A stretch of DNA of 64,000 nucleotides, taken from NCBI RefSeq assembly GCF_050563535.1, contig NZ_JBNXUO010000012.1:75602-139601 (forward strand). Direction: 5' to 3'. A program made the translations under genes and the position numbers. Shown piece after piece: positions 51,172 to 60,265 of this stretch (the first letter of the stretch is position 1; every line of letters begins with the position of its first letter). The stretch comes from Falsiroseomonas sp050563535 (lineage in GTDB: Bacteria > Pseudomonadota > Alphaproteobacteria > Acetobacterales > Acetobacteraceae). The notes under the pieces are model-generated. The model saw only the letters and a program-made list of their open reading frames with translations. It did not search any database and had not been told where the DNA came from.

Positions 51172-53941
51172 GGTGCCGGTCCCGCGTGCGACCTACCGGC
51201 TGCAGTTCCACGCCGGCTTCCGCTTCGCGGATGCGGCGGCGCTCGCGCCCTATCTCGCGCGGCTCGGCGTCAGCCATGTCTACGCCTCGCCCTGGCTGAA
51301 GGCGCGGCCGGGCAGCACGCATGGCTACGACATCGTGGACCATGCCGCGCTGAACCCCGAACTCGGCGACGAGGCGGATTTCCGGGCGATGGTGGCGGCC
51401 TTCCGCGCGCAGGGGCTGGGCCAGATCCTCGACTTCGTGCCGAACCACATGGGCGTGGGCGGCGCCGACAACCCGTGGTGGCTCGACGTGCTGGAATGGG
51501 GCTCGGCGTCGGACTACGCGGGCTGGTTCGACATCGACTGGGACCCCGATCGCCGCTACCTGACGGGCAAGCTGCTGGTGCCCTTCCTCGGCGACCAGTA
51601 CGGCACGGTGCTGGAGGGCGGCCAGCTGGAACTGCGCTTCTCGGCCGAGGATGGCGGCTTCGCCGTCTGGGCCTATGGCACGCACCGCCTGCCGATCTGC
51701 CCTCTGCACTACGGCCGCGTGCTGGGCGACGCGCATCCGGCGCTGGAGCGCCTTGGCGACGCCTTCGCCGGCCTGCCCGACTGGCGCCCCCATGTGGCGG
51801 AACGCGCGTGGGAGCTGAAGGCGCGGCTTGCGGCGCTGGCGCGCGAGGATGCGGGGGCGCGAGACGCGATCGAGGCGGCGCTGGCGCGGCTGAACGGCAC
51901 GCCGGGCGATGCCGGAAGCTGGCGCGCGCTGGATGCGCTGATCCAGGACCAGCACTGGCGGGCCGCGCATTTCCGCGTGGCGGCGGACGACATCAACTAC
52001 CGCCGCTTCTTCAACATCAACGAGCTTGCCGGCGTGCGGATGGAGCTGCCGGAGCTGTTCGACCATGCCCACTCCCTCGTCTTCGCGCTGCTGCGCGACG
52101 GCACGCTGGACGGGCTGCGCATCGACCATGTGGATGGGCTGCTCGACCCCAAGGGCTACCTGGCGCGGCTGCGGGACCGCGCGCCGCGGCCCTTCTACCT
52201 GGTGGTGGAGAAGATCCTGGCGCGCCACGAGACGCTGCGCGAGGACTGGCCGGTGGAGGGCACGACCGGCTACGAGGTGGCGAACCTGCTGCTCGGCCTG
52301 CTGGTCGACCCGGCCGGGGAGCCGGCGCTGACCGCGGCCTATGCCGACTTCGCCGGCGAGGCGCCGCCCTTCGCCGAGGTGGTGCGCGCCTGCAAGCTGC
52401 GCATCATGGCGAACGAGATGGCGAGCGAGCTGAACGTGCTGGCGCGCGACGCCGGGCGCATCGCGCGGCAGAACCCGCGCACCGCCGACTTCACGCGCAA
52501 CATCCTGGGCCGCGCCCTGCGCGAGATCGTCGCGGCCTTCCCGGTCTACCGCACCTATGTCGACGCCGAGGCCGCGCCGACGGATGCCGACCGCCGCGAC
52601 CTGGACTGGGCCGTGGCGCTCGCGCGGCGCTGCGAGCCCGACCTGGACCCGAGCGTGTTCGACTTCCTCCACCGCCTGCTCTCGACCGCGCTGGTGGCGC
52701 AGCCGCGCAGCGGCTTCAGCCGCCACGCCGTCACGCGCTTCGCCATGCGCGTGCAGCAATACAGCGGCCCGGTGATGGCCAAGGGGCTCGAGGACACCGC
52801 CTTCTACCGCTACAACCGCATGGTCGCACTGAACGAGGTGGGCGGCCATCCCGACCATCCCGGCCTGCCGCTCGCGGCCTTCCACAAGGCGAACCTGGCG
52901 CGGGCACGGCGCTGGCCGGCGGCGATGCTCACCACCTCCACCCACGACACCAAGCGCGGCGAGGACACGCGCGCGCGGCTGGCCGTACTGGCGGAGATGC
53001 CGGAGGAATGGACACGCCAGGTCCGCACCTGGAGCCGCATCCTGCGCGCCCGCCGCGGCGACGTGGAGGGCACGGCCCCGCCCGACCGCAACGACGAGTA
53101 CCTGCTGCACCAGCTCGTCCTCGGCGCCTGGCCGCCGGAGCTGACGGAGGCGCCGATCGAACCCGCGGCGCTGGAGGACTTCGCAGGGCGCGTGGAGGGC
53201 GCGATGCGGAAATCCGTGCGCGAGGCGAAGCTGCGGTCGAGCTGGGCGGCGCCGAATGCGGCCTATGAGGATGCGATGGCGGGCTTCCTGCGCGACATGC
53301 TGGGCCCGGCCGCCCCGCCCGCCTTCCTCGACGCCTTCCTGCCCTTCCAGGCGCGCGTCGCGCGGCTGGGCGTGGAGAACAGCCTGGTGCAGGTGGCGCT
53401 GAAGCTCACCCTGCCGGGGATGCCCGACATCTACCAGGGGGCGGAGCTGTGGGATTTCAGCCTGGTGGACCCGGACAACCGCCGCCCGGTGGATTTCGCC
53501 GCGCGCGCCAGGATGCTGGCCGAGGTGGAGGAGGCGCTGGCGCGGGACCGTGCCGCGGCGATGCGCGGAATGCGGGACCACTGGCAGGACGGGCGGATCA
53601 AGCTGGCCGTCACCGCGACGCTGCTCGGCCACCGCCGCGCCCGGCCCGCCCTGTTCGCCGAGGGCGACTACGCGCCGGTCGCGGCGGGGGGCGAGGAGGC
53701 GGACCGCATCTGCGCCTTCCTCCGCAGCCAGGGCGGGGATGCGATGCTGGTGGTGGCGCGGCGCTTCCCGGCCCGCGGGCCGCTGGCCGGCCCGGCGCCG
53801 CTGGCCCTGCCCGAGGCCGCGCCCCCCGCGCCGCGCTGGCGGGACCTGCTGACGGGGCGCGTCGCGGAACGCGGCGAGGCCGGGCCCGACGCCGCCGCCC
53901 TGCTGTCCGACCTGCCGGTCGCCGTGCTGGTCCCGGCCTGA
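51164..53941 (+). CDS. treY: Malto-oligosyltrehalose synthase
   Basis: This 925-aa GH13_26 enzyme isomerises the reducing end of maltodextrins to a trehalosyl unit. Seen are PRATYRLQFHAGF at the N-terminus, LDFVPNHMGVG, DGLRIDHVDGLLDP (nucleophile), YLVVEKIL (acid/base), MAKGLEDTAFYRYNR and TSTHDTKRGEDTRAR. GGGGAGG (51151-51157) lies 6 nt before the ATG, inside malQ. It is the last gene of the operon and faces the unknown gene at 55316 with a 22-nt gap. Confidence 0.95.
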   Translation: MAEVPVPRATYRLQFHAGFRFADAAALAPYLARLGVSHVYASPWLKARPGSTHGYDIVDHAALNPELGDEADFRAMVAAFRAQGLGQILDFVPNHMGVGGADNPWWLDVLEWGSASDYAGWFDIDWDPDRRYLTGKLLVPFLGDQYGTVLEGGQLELRFSAEDGGFAVWAYGTHRLPICPLHYGRVLGDAHPALERLGDAFAGLPDWRPHVAERAWELKARLAALAREDAGARDAIEAALARLNGTPGDAGSWRALDALIQDQHWRAAHFRVAADDINYRRFFNINELAGVRMELPELFDHAHSLVFALLRDGTLDGLRIDHVDGLLDPKGYLARLRDRAPRPFYLVVEKILARHETLREDWPVEGTTGYEVANLLLGLLVDPAGEPALTAAYADFAGEAPPFAEVVRACKLRIMANEMASELNVLARDAGRIARQNPRTADFTRNILGRALREIVAAFPVYRTYVDAEAAPTDADRRDLDWAVALARRCEPDLDPSVFDFLHRLLSTALVAQPRSGFSRHAVTRFAMRVQQYSGPVMAKGLEDTAFYRYNRMVALNEVGGHPDHPGLPLAAFHKANLARARRWPAAMLTTSTHDTKRGEDTRARLAVLAEMPEEWTRQVRTWSRILRARRGDVEGTAPPDRNDEYLLHQLVLGAWPPELTEAPIEPAALEDFAGRVEGAMRKSVREAKLRSSWAAPNAAYEDAMAGFLRDMLGPAAPPAFLDAFLPFQARVARLGVENSLVQVALKLTLPGMPDIYQGAELWDFSLVDPDNRRPVDFAARARMLAEVEEALARDRAAAMRGMRDHWQDGRIKLAVTATLLGHRRARPALFAEGDYAPVAAGGEEADRICAFLRSQGGDAMLVVARRFPARGPLAGPAPLALPEAAPPAPRWRDLLTGRVAERGEAGPDAAALLSDLPVAVLVPA

Positions 53942-53963
53942 CCGGCGGGGCCGTCCGGCCGCA

Positions 53964-55316
53964 TCAGCGGCGGGGCGCATCCCCGGCCAGCCGCACGAAG
54001 CTGCCGAGCAGGCCGAGCATGTCCGCCGCCGCGGCGGGCAGGCGTTCCCGCGGCAGGGTCACGCCGTCGAGGAAGCGCCCCTCGGCGGTGTAGAGGGCGA
54101 GTTCCAGGCTCTCCCCGACCACCGCCGGGCGGCACACCACCTCGGCCCCGCCGGCCTCGCGCCGGGCGGCCTCGATGAAGTCCCGGATCTCGTCGAGCCC
54201 TTCCACCCCCGCCGCGGCCTCGTCCAGGAAGCCCGCGATTGCGGCGGCGACGTCGCAAGGTGGCACCAGGTCGAGCGGGACGCAGCCGCCATGCTCGGCG
54301 GCCACGCGGCCGCGCCAGCGGTCGAAGGCCCGGGCGCGGCCGAGCGTCTCGGGCGTGTCCTCCTCATCCTCCCCGGGCTCCTCCGGCAGCCCGCCCTCGG
54401 CGGCGATCACGTCCCAGACCGGGATGTCCCAGTCGAGCCGGAGGCCGACCAGCACCCCGAAGCCGCGGCGCGCCAGCTCGTCCGTGTCGCCCGGCGGCAG
54501 GTCGCGCGGGTCCCGGCCCGCCACCAGGTCCAGCAGGACGCGGCGGAGCGCCAGCGGCGACAGCTCCGCGATGGCGTCCGGCGCACGCCATCCGGGCAGG
54601 AAGCGCAACTCCTCCGTCGCGTCGGTCGCGCCGGAGGCGAGCAGCCCCCCGGCCAGCGCGACGGCGTCCGGCACCGCGCCGGGCGGGAGCGCAACCGGCA
54701 GCGCCACCACCTCCGCCCAGCCCGAGGGGCCGATCGCCGCGCCGCCCGCGACCTCCAGCAGGTCCGCCTGAAGGTCGGCCGCATTCTCGTCGCTCTGCCG
54801 CGCGCGGACCTTGCGGACCGCAAGGTCCAGCACGTCGCCCCGGCCGGCCTCGATCAGCGCGGCGGCGAGGGCGCCGAACTCCTCGCCCTCCGGGTCCTCC
54901 CGCGTGGCGAGAAGCTCGTCCGCGACGGGGCCGGGCGCGGCGGGGAAGCGCGGCGGCGGGACGGGCGGCGGCGGGGGCAGGCGCAGCGCGCGGAAGGCGT
55001 CGGCGCCGCGCAGCAGCCGGTCGCGATCCACCCAGGCATGGTGCGCGGGCGGGCTGTCCCCCCGCCCGGCGAGCCAGCGCCGGAAGGCGCCCCGGTCCGC
55101 GCGCTGGACGATGACCTCCACCCCTTCCCCGGCCAGCGTCGCGGCGACCGCGCGGGCGACGGCATTGGCTGTCGCCACATCCGTCTCGCCGGGGCGCAGC
55201 GTGTCCAGCGCATCGGCATCCGGGTAGACCGTGAGGAGGATGGCATCGAGGTCGGGCGCGACCTCCCGCGCCAGATCGGCCGCAACCTCCACCGGGTCGT
55301 CATCCGCGCGCTGCAT
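53964..55316 (-). CDS. Unrecognised 450-aa protein
   Basis: I do not recognise this protein. It has no signal peptide or clear membrane segment, is acidic, and has a Pro-rich linker (LPPPPPVPPPRFP, about 113-125). The first ~105 residues look like a compact alpha/beta domain with periodic Asp/Ala helices. The remainder is Ala/Leu/Asp-rich with an acidic patch (EEPGEDEEDTPE, about 318-329). Codon use and GC match the neighbours, so it is very likely a real gene. It stands alone, convergent with treY and divergent from the binding-protein gene. Confidence 0.7.
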   Translation of the reverse strand: MQRADDDPVEVAADLAREVAPDLDAILLTVYPDADALDTLRPGETDVATANAVARAVAATLAGEGVEVIVQRADRGAFRRWLAGRGDSPPAHHAWVDRDRLLRGADAFRALRLPPPPPVPPPRFPAAPGPVADELLATREDPEGEEFGALAAALIEAGRGDVLDLAVRKVRARQSDENAADLQADLLEVAGGAAIGPSGWAEVVALPVALPPGAVPDAVALAGGLLASGATDATEELRFLPGWRAPDAIAELSPLALRRVLLDLVAGRDPRDLPPGDTDELARRGFGVLVGLRLDWDIPVWDVIAAEGGLPEEPGEDEEDTPETLGRARAFDRWRGRVAAEHGGCVPLDLVPPCDVAAAIAGFLDEAAAGVEGLDEIRDFIEAARREAGGAEVVCRPAVVGESLELALYTAEGRFLDGVTLPRERLPAAAADMLGLLGSFVRLAGDAPRR

Positions 55317-55449
55317 GCCTGGTCCTCCGATGGCCGCTTATGCGGCTGCTTGGCCGGGGGCTCAACGCCGATGCGGCGCTTGCCGCGCCCGGGCATTTGG
55401 GACATGAGCGTCGGCCTCGACCCATCGCGCCCCTTCGGGAGGACACCGC

Positions 55450-56484
55450 ATGATCCGCGCATTCACCACGACGCGCCGGGGGGCGCTGGCCGCCGGCGCC
55501 GCGCTGCTGGCGCGCCCCGCCCTGGCCCAGGCGCCGGCGCCGCGGGTCAGGATGGTGCTCGACTGGGCCTTCCAGTCGCCCAACGCCTTCGCGCTGGTCG
55601 CGCGGGAGAAGGGGTATTTCCGCGATGCCGGCGTGGATGCCGTGGTGGATCGCGGGCAGGGCAGCGGCGCGGTGCCGGTGGCGCTGGCGGGCGGCACCTA
55701 CGACCTCGGCTATGCCGACCTGAACCCGGCCATCCGCTTCATGGCGGAGAACCCGGACCGCGGCCTGCTGGCGGTGGCCGTGCTGCACGACCGCAGCCCG
55801 CTCTGCGCCATCGCGCGCGCGGACGGGCCGGTGCGGGCGCCGAAGGACCTGGAAGGGCGGCGCGTCGCGGCACCCGAATTCGACGGCGGACGGCAGCTCT
55901 TCCCCGCCTTCGCGCGGGCGGCCGGGCTGGATGCGGGGCGCGTCAACTGGGTGTCGGTCAACCCGGCGCTGCGGGAGCCGATGCTGGTCCGGCGGGAGGC
56001 GGATGCGGTGACCGGCTTCGTCACCACCTCCGCCATCGCGCTGGACGGCATCGGCCTGCCCGTCGCGCAGCAGCGGATCATGATGTACTACGAGCACGGG
56101 CTGAACCTGTACGGCGGCGCGCTGCTGACCACCCGCGCCTTCGCCGAGCGCAACCCGCAGGCGGTCCGCGGCGCCGTCGCCGCGCTGATGCGCGCCTTCC
56201 GCGAACAGGTGCGCGACGGGGGCGAGGCGATGCAGATCCTGCGCCGCGTGGAGCCGCTGACGGATGTGGCGCTGGAGACGCGGCGGCACGAGATGAACAT
56301 GCAGCGCGTGGTGGTCACCGACCATGTGCGCGCCAACGGCCTGTCGTCGGTGGACATGGCGCGGCTGCAGGACGGCATCCGCGCGGTGGAATCCAGCTTC
56401 GGCCTGCCGGAGAGGCTGCGTGCCGACCAGGTCTACACGCCCGACTTCCTGCCGCCGCGGGCCGAGCTGTCGATCGGGGGGTGA
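55450..56484 (+). CDS. NMT1/THI5-like ABC substrate-binding protein, orphan
   Basis: This 344-aa periplasmic protein has a twin-arginine-like signal (TTTRRGALAAGAALLARPALAQ). The mature part begins RVRMVLDWAFQSPNAF, followed by GYFRDAGVDAVVDRGQGSG, as in receptors for thiamine precursors, nitrate, taurine or sulfonates. The ligand is not evident. No permease or ATPase gene adjoins it. GGGAGGA precedes the ATG, and a strong hairpin follows the stop. Confidence 0.83.
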   Translation: MIRAFTTTRRGALAAGAALLARPALAQAPAPRVRMVLDWAFQSPNAFALVAREKGYFRDAGVDAVVDRGQGSGAVPVALAGGTYDLGYADLNPAIRFMAENPDRGLLAVAVLHDRSPLCAIARADGPVRAPKDLEGRRVAAPEFDGGRQLFPAFARAAGLDAGRVNWVSVNPALREPMLVRREADAVTGFVTTSAIALDGIGLPVAQQRIMMYYEHGLNLYGGALLTTRAFAERNPQAVRGAVAALMRAFREQVRDGGEAMQILRRVEPLTDVALETRRHEMNMQRVVVTDHVRANGLSSVDMARLQDGIRAVESSFGLPERLRADQVYTPDFLPPRAELSIGG

Positions 56485-56490
56485 TCAAGG

Positions 56491-56521
56491 CGCAGCGGCG
56501 GCGCATCGCGCCGCCGCTGCG
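56491..56521. terminator. Bidirectional hairpin between convergent genes
   Basis: CGCAGCGGCGGCGC (56491-56504) and its exact complement (56508-56521) form a 14-bp stem with an ATC loop. It fills the 43-bp gap between the binding-protein gene and the convergent Bug receptor gene. No U-tract is visible on either side. Confidence 0.6.
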
Positions 56522-56527
56522 GTGCGG

Positions 56528-57529
56528 TCAGTCCACCGTGATCCCGCGGGCGCGGATCAGCTCGGCCCATTTCGCGCTCTCGGCACGGAAATAGGCCGGC
56601 CACTGCTCCGGCGTGCCGGGGGTGGGGAAGATGGAATTGGCGCGCAGCCGGTCCAGCACCTCCGGGTTGCGCATGGCGGCATCCTTCGCGGCGGCGAGCC
56701 GCGCGACGATCGGCGCGGGCGTGCCGGCGGGGGCGAGGAGGGCGAAGTTGCTCGTCGCCTCGAAGCCGGGGAAGCCGCTCTCGGCGATGGTCGGCACCTC
56801 GGGCGCCAGCGGGTTGCGCTCGAGCGTGCTGACGCCGACGGCGCGGATCTGGCCCGCCTGCATCAGCGGCAGGGCGGTCACGCCGTCCACCATGGCGACC
56901 TGCACCTCGTTGGTGATCAGCGCCTGCACGGCGGGCGCGCCGCCGCGATAGGTCACGTTCTCGACCTGGATGCCCGCGCTGCGCAGGAACAGCTCCGTCG
57001 CGAGATGCGCCGAGGAGCCGGCGCCGGAGGAGGCATAGGACATCCGGCCGGGCGCGGCCTTCGCCGCCGCGACCAGGCCCTGGATGTCGTTCACGCCGAT
57101 GCGCGGGTTCACGCAGAGGAAGATCGGCGAGACGGCGATCCGCCCGATGCCCACGAAGGCGGTGTCGTCGTCGTAGCCGCGGTTGGGGAACAGGTGGCGC
57201 GACATCGCGTAGGTGGAATTGACGCCGAGCAGCAGCGTGTAGCCGTCCGGCCGCGCGCGGGCGACGGAGGCATGGCCGATCGTGCCCGAGGCGCCGGGAC
57301 GGTTGTCCACCACGACATTGCCGCCCAGCTCGCGCGAGAGGGCCTGGGCCAGAACGCGGGCGACGAAATCGGTGGAGCCGCCGGGCGCCCAGGCGACCAC
57401 GATGGTGACCGGGCGGGTGCCGGGATAGGGCTCGGCGGCCGGGGCCTGCGCGGCCGCGTGGCGCCCCGCGGCGCCGGCGGCGGCAAGGCCGAGCGCACCG
57501 GCAGCGAAGCTGCGACGGGTGACGGACAT
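56528..57529 (-). CDS. Bug/TctC-family solute receptor, lone copy
   Basis: This 333-aa periplasmic receptor has a Tat-like signal (TRRSFAAGALGLAAAGAAG). Family blocks are IVVAWAPGGSTDFVAR, VVVDNRPGASGTIG and ARPDGYTLLLG. GGAGG lies 10 nt before the ATG. It is the third receptor of this family in the window but has no catabolic partner beside it. The upstream gap contains a TTGACC hexamer (minus strand) and a TGGACTAACCA element that might be regulatory. Confidence 0.86.
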   Translation of the reverse strand: MSVTRRSFAAGALGLAAAGAAGRHAAAQAPAAEPYPGTRPVTIVVAWAPGGSTDFVARVLAQALSRELGGNVVVDNRPGASGTIGHASVARARPDGYTLLLGVNSTYAMSRHLFPNRGYDDDTAFVGIGRIAVSPIFLCVNPRIGVNDIQGLVAAAKAAPGRMSYASSGAGSSAHLATELFLRSAGIQVENVTYRGGAPAVQALITNEVQVAMVDGVTALPLMQAGQIRAVGVSTLERNPLAPEVPTIAESGFPGFEATSNFALLAPAGTPAPIVARLAAAKDAAMRNPEVLDRLRANSIFPTPGTPEQWPAYFRAESAKWAELIRARGITVD

Positions 57530-57660
57530 GTCCTGGGTTCCTCCTTGGTTGCTTGCGACGCGCCGCTTCCCTGCAAGGGCGGGCTGGGTGTGGATGTACT
57601 GGTTAGTCCATTAAGGGGTCAAGCGCGATTGTTGCCGGAGCGCGGCGTCCGACCCCACCC

Positions 57661-59070
57661 TCATCCCATGCGGCGCAGCACCAGCGCGGCCCGGCCCGCC
57701 GGCGGGGCGAAGCGGTGCACCGTGCCGCCCGCGATCCGCTCCGTGCCCAGCCGCACGCCGCGCTCCGCGTCGATCCACCAGCCCTGCATCTGGTGCCCGG
57801 CGGCGGCCCGCAGGTCCAGCGTGAAGGCGCCCTCGGCGTAGCAGATGCAGCTCTCCCCTTCCTCCGCCATGGCGTAGCCGGAGGAACAGAGGTCGCGCCG
57901 CGGCGCCATCCGCCCGATCTCCACGAGGTCAGCGGCCAGGCGCGTGCCGGTGACGCCACGCCGGCCGCTCGCCTCGGTCGCGGCAAGGTCCGGCGGCGCG
58001 TCGAACAGCCGTCCGGCGATGCCGGTGCCGGTCAGGCTGTCCATGTAGAGCAGGTTGTGGCCGCGGCAGAACGCCTTCCACGCCCAGGCCGCGTCGCCGC
58101 CGATGCCGAACAGGTGGTCGGTGTCGAGCAGGGACACCTTGCGGCCATCGGCCTCGGGCGGGTCGTCCTTGTGGGTGTCGAAGCCGGCGAGGCTGATCCA
58201 GTCCGCGGCGCTGGCATGGAGCTGGGCCTCGATGGTGGCCTGGTCGGGCCTGATCCCGGCGGTCATGCCGACCGGATGGCGCCGGGGCCCGCGTGCCTGG
58301 TGGGCGTTCAGCGACGCGATCATATGGCGCTGCCAGGCCTCGGTCGCGGCGTCGCCGATCGGCTCGTTGCTGATCTCGTAAAGCAGGTTGTCGCAGTCGC
58401 CCAGCGTGTCCACCACCTTGCGGAGATACGCTTCCTGCAGGGCCGTGACTGCCGGGTCCGCCAGCGTCTGGATGCCGAGGCCCGTGCCGCTGCGGCCGGG
58501 GTCGCCGTCGATCCCGTTGACGTTGGCGGCGGCGTTGAAGGGGTGGAAGGGCCAGGGGTTCTTCGCGGGATCGCCGGTGTAGTTGTGGATGCTCCAGGTG
58601 TTCCACAGCATGACGGAGACGTAGATGCCGCGTGCCGCCGCCGCGCGGACGCGGGCGCGCAGCCGGTCGAAATAGGCCTGGTCGGGAGCGTGCAGGTCGA
58701 AGCGCGGCCGGCCCAGCGCGTCCGTGCCCGGGCCGGTGCGGCGGTAGGGCAGGGGATCGACGAAGCCGAAGGCGTCGCCGCCGCCCCGCGCGGCTTCCCA
58801 GGCCCAGAGCCGGATGATGTTGTGGCCGCCCGCCGCCAGCAGGTCGAGATAGGCGGCGTTGTCGAAGGGCCTGGGCGGATCGGCGTCGTTGACGTCCTGC
58901 AGGTTGGTCCAGCTGTGGGACCCCGCCAAGTGGACCGCCCGCCCGTCCGGCCGCGCGAAGTGGCGCCCGCCCGGCGCGGCGGTGAGCGGCCCCATCGCCC
59001 CCGCCGCCAGGGCCGGCGGGGCCGCGGCGAGGAGGAGGGCGGGTGCGGCGAGGAGGGTGCGGCGCCTCAT
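57661..59070 (-). CDS. Exported GH5-like (beta/alpha)8 glycoside hydrolase
   Basis: This 469-aa protein has a signal peptide (MRRRTLLAAPALLLAAAPPALA). A TIM-barrel-type catalytic domain is suggested by NIIRLWAWE, YVSVMLWNTW and LLYEISNEPIGD, whose Asn-Glu-Pro is the usual acid/base motif of clan GH-A. The C-terminal ~80 residues (FTLDLRAAAGHQMQGWW to VLRRMG) look like a small beta domain resembling collagen-binding-like tails of related hydrolases. The nucleophile Glu is not certain. The substrate is unknown. It is divergent from the DUF3750 gene. Confidence 0.68.
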   Translation of the reverse strand: MRRRTLLAAPALLLAAAPPALAAGAMGPLTAAPGGRHFARPDGRAVHLAGSHSWTNLQDVNDADPPRPFDNAAYLDLLAAGGHNIIRLWAWEAARGGGDAFGFVDPLPYRRTGPGTDALGRPRFDLHAPDQAYFDRLRARVRAAAARGIYVSVMLWNTWSIHNYTGDPAKNPWPFHPFNAAANVNGIDGDPGRSGTGLGIQTLADPAVTALQEAYLRKVVDTLGDCDNLLYEISNEPIGDAATEAWQRHMIASLNAHQARGPRRHPVGMTAGIRPDQATIEAQLHASAADWISLAGFDTHKDDPPEADGRKVSLLDTDHLFGIGGDAAWAWKAFCRGHNLLYMDSLTGTGIAGRLFDAPPDLAATEASGRRGVTGTRLAADLVEIGRMAPRRDLCSSGYAMAEEGESCICYAEGAFTLDLRAAAGHQMQGWWIDAERGVRLGTERIAGGTVHRFAPPAGRAALVLRRMG

Positions 59071-59181
59071 GCGCGGAGTGTCCCGCCCCGGCGGCGCCTG
59101 TCACCACACGAAGCCGCAAGCGGGCGCCGGGCGCGGCCGGGGTTGCAGGGGCGGCGCGGCGTCCAAACATCCCGCCCTTCC

Positions 59182-59937
59182 ATGATGATCCCCAAACTCG
59201 TGCTGTCGCTCTTCGCGCTGCTCTACCTCCTGCCGCTCGGCATCGCCGCGATCCTGCACCAGTCCACCGGCATCGGCGCGGAGTGGTGGAGCGCGGACCG
59301 CTCCAGCGCCGGCCACCTGCCGCCCGCCGCCCGGCACGCGCCCGCGGTGGTGCGCGTCTTCGCCGCGCCGACGGTGCGCTGGCGCGGCATCTTCGCCGTC
59401 CACAGCTGGGTCGTGCTGAAGCCCGAGGGGGCGGCGGCCTATACCCGCTACGACTACACCGCCTGGGGCGAGCCGATCCGCGTCAACGGGTTCGAGGCCG
59501 ATGGCCGCTGGTTCGGCCGCAGCCCGGAAGTGATCTTCGCTGCCGACGGGGACGCCGCCGCGGCGATGATCCCGCGCATGCAGGCCGCGATCGACGCCTA
59601 TGCCTGGCGCCACCGCGGCGACTACCGCGCCTGGCCCGGCCCGAATTCCAACACCTTCGTCGCGGCGGTGCTGGATGCGGTGCCGGATGCCGGGGCGACG
59701 TTGCCGCCCACCGCCATCGGCAAGGACTATCCCTATGACGGGCGGTGGGTGCGGCGCACTGCCTCGGGCACCGGGATCCGGCTGTCACTCGGCGGCTATG
59801 CCGGGCTGACGCTCGGCTGGGTGGAGGGGGTGGAGGTCAACATCCTCGGTGGTGTCGCGGGCTTCGACATCCGCCGCCCCGCGCTGAAGCTGCCAGGCCT
59901 CGGGCGGCTCGGGCTGCGGGGCGCCGAATCCGCCTGA
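59182..59937 (+). CDS. DUF3750-family protein
   Basis: This 251-aa protein has an N-terminal membrane anchor (PKLVLSLFALLYLLPLGIAAI). The DUF3750 region follows, with FAVHSWVVLKPEGA, AWPGPNSNTFVAAVLD and AIGKDYPYDGRW. The NSNTF segment with neighbouring His and Trp residues resembles papain-like NlpC/LRAT catalytic surroundings, but activity is unproven. ATG 59182 or 59185 could be the start. It is single and divergent from the hydrolase gene. Confidence 0.75.
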   Translation: MMIPKLVLSLFALLYLLPLGIAAILHQSTGIGAEWWSADRSSAGHLPPAARHAPAVVRVFAAPTVRWRGIFAVHSWVVLKPEGAAAYTRYDYTAWGEPIRVNGFEADGRWFGRSPEVIFAADGDAAAAMIPRMQAAIDAYAWRHRGDYRAWPGPNSNTFVAAVLDAVPDAGATLPPTAIGKDYPYDGRWVRRTASGTGIRLSLGGYAGLTLGWVEGVEVNILGGVAGFDIRRPALKLPGLGRLGLRGAESA

Positions 59938-60265
59938 CCGGGAAGGGCGCCGCATCCGGCGGTGCCGACAGTGACGGGCATGCAATGCGGCCGCATCCCT
60001 GGCGCCAGGATTCCCAATTCCTGGTTGATGACAGTCAGTCCAGCAATAACCGTTCCGCTTTATTGCTACTTCCGGTGATCGCCACGCCTTTTCTTGGTTG
60101 TATTTCGCCACGTTCTTGTGAGAATGGGCGCGCGCAGATGTGAGGAACCGCGTCGGTGTCGATCCATTGCAGTTGGCGCCAGAGCCGCATTGCTGCATTG
60201 CCGTCGCACGCCGCCCGCCTTCCGATCCCCTGCTGCCTCGCCTCGCCTCCGATGGGAGAATGCGC
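59938..60265. other. Gene-less 328-bp region upstream of the signalling operon
   Basis: No gene is seen. It contains a 12-bp palindrome ATGCGGCCGCAT (59985-59996) and an AT-rich stretch (about 60010-60125), unusual in this GC-rich window and probably a promoter region. GGAAC-N16-CATT at 60144-60168 resembles an EcfG promoter with one core mismatch. No clear housekeeping -35/-10 pair was found. Confidence 0.4.

Noticed and set aside
57570..57640. TTGACC and TGGACTAACCA as a GntR operator of the same regulon
   Set aside because: The sequence does not match the ATTGTnnACAAT core, and the arms are only three bases, so I do not assign it to that regulator.
60144..60168. EcfG promoter for the HWE kinase operon (GGAAC-N16-CATT)
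   Set aside because: The -10 core GTT is not conserved and the leader would be about 90 nt, so it is recorded only as a weak possibility within the gene-less region.
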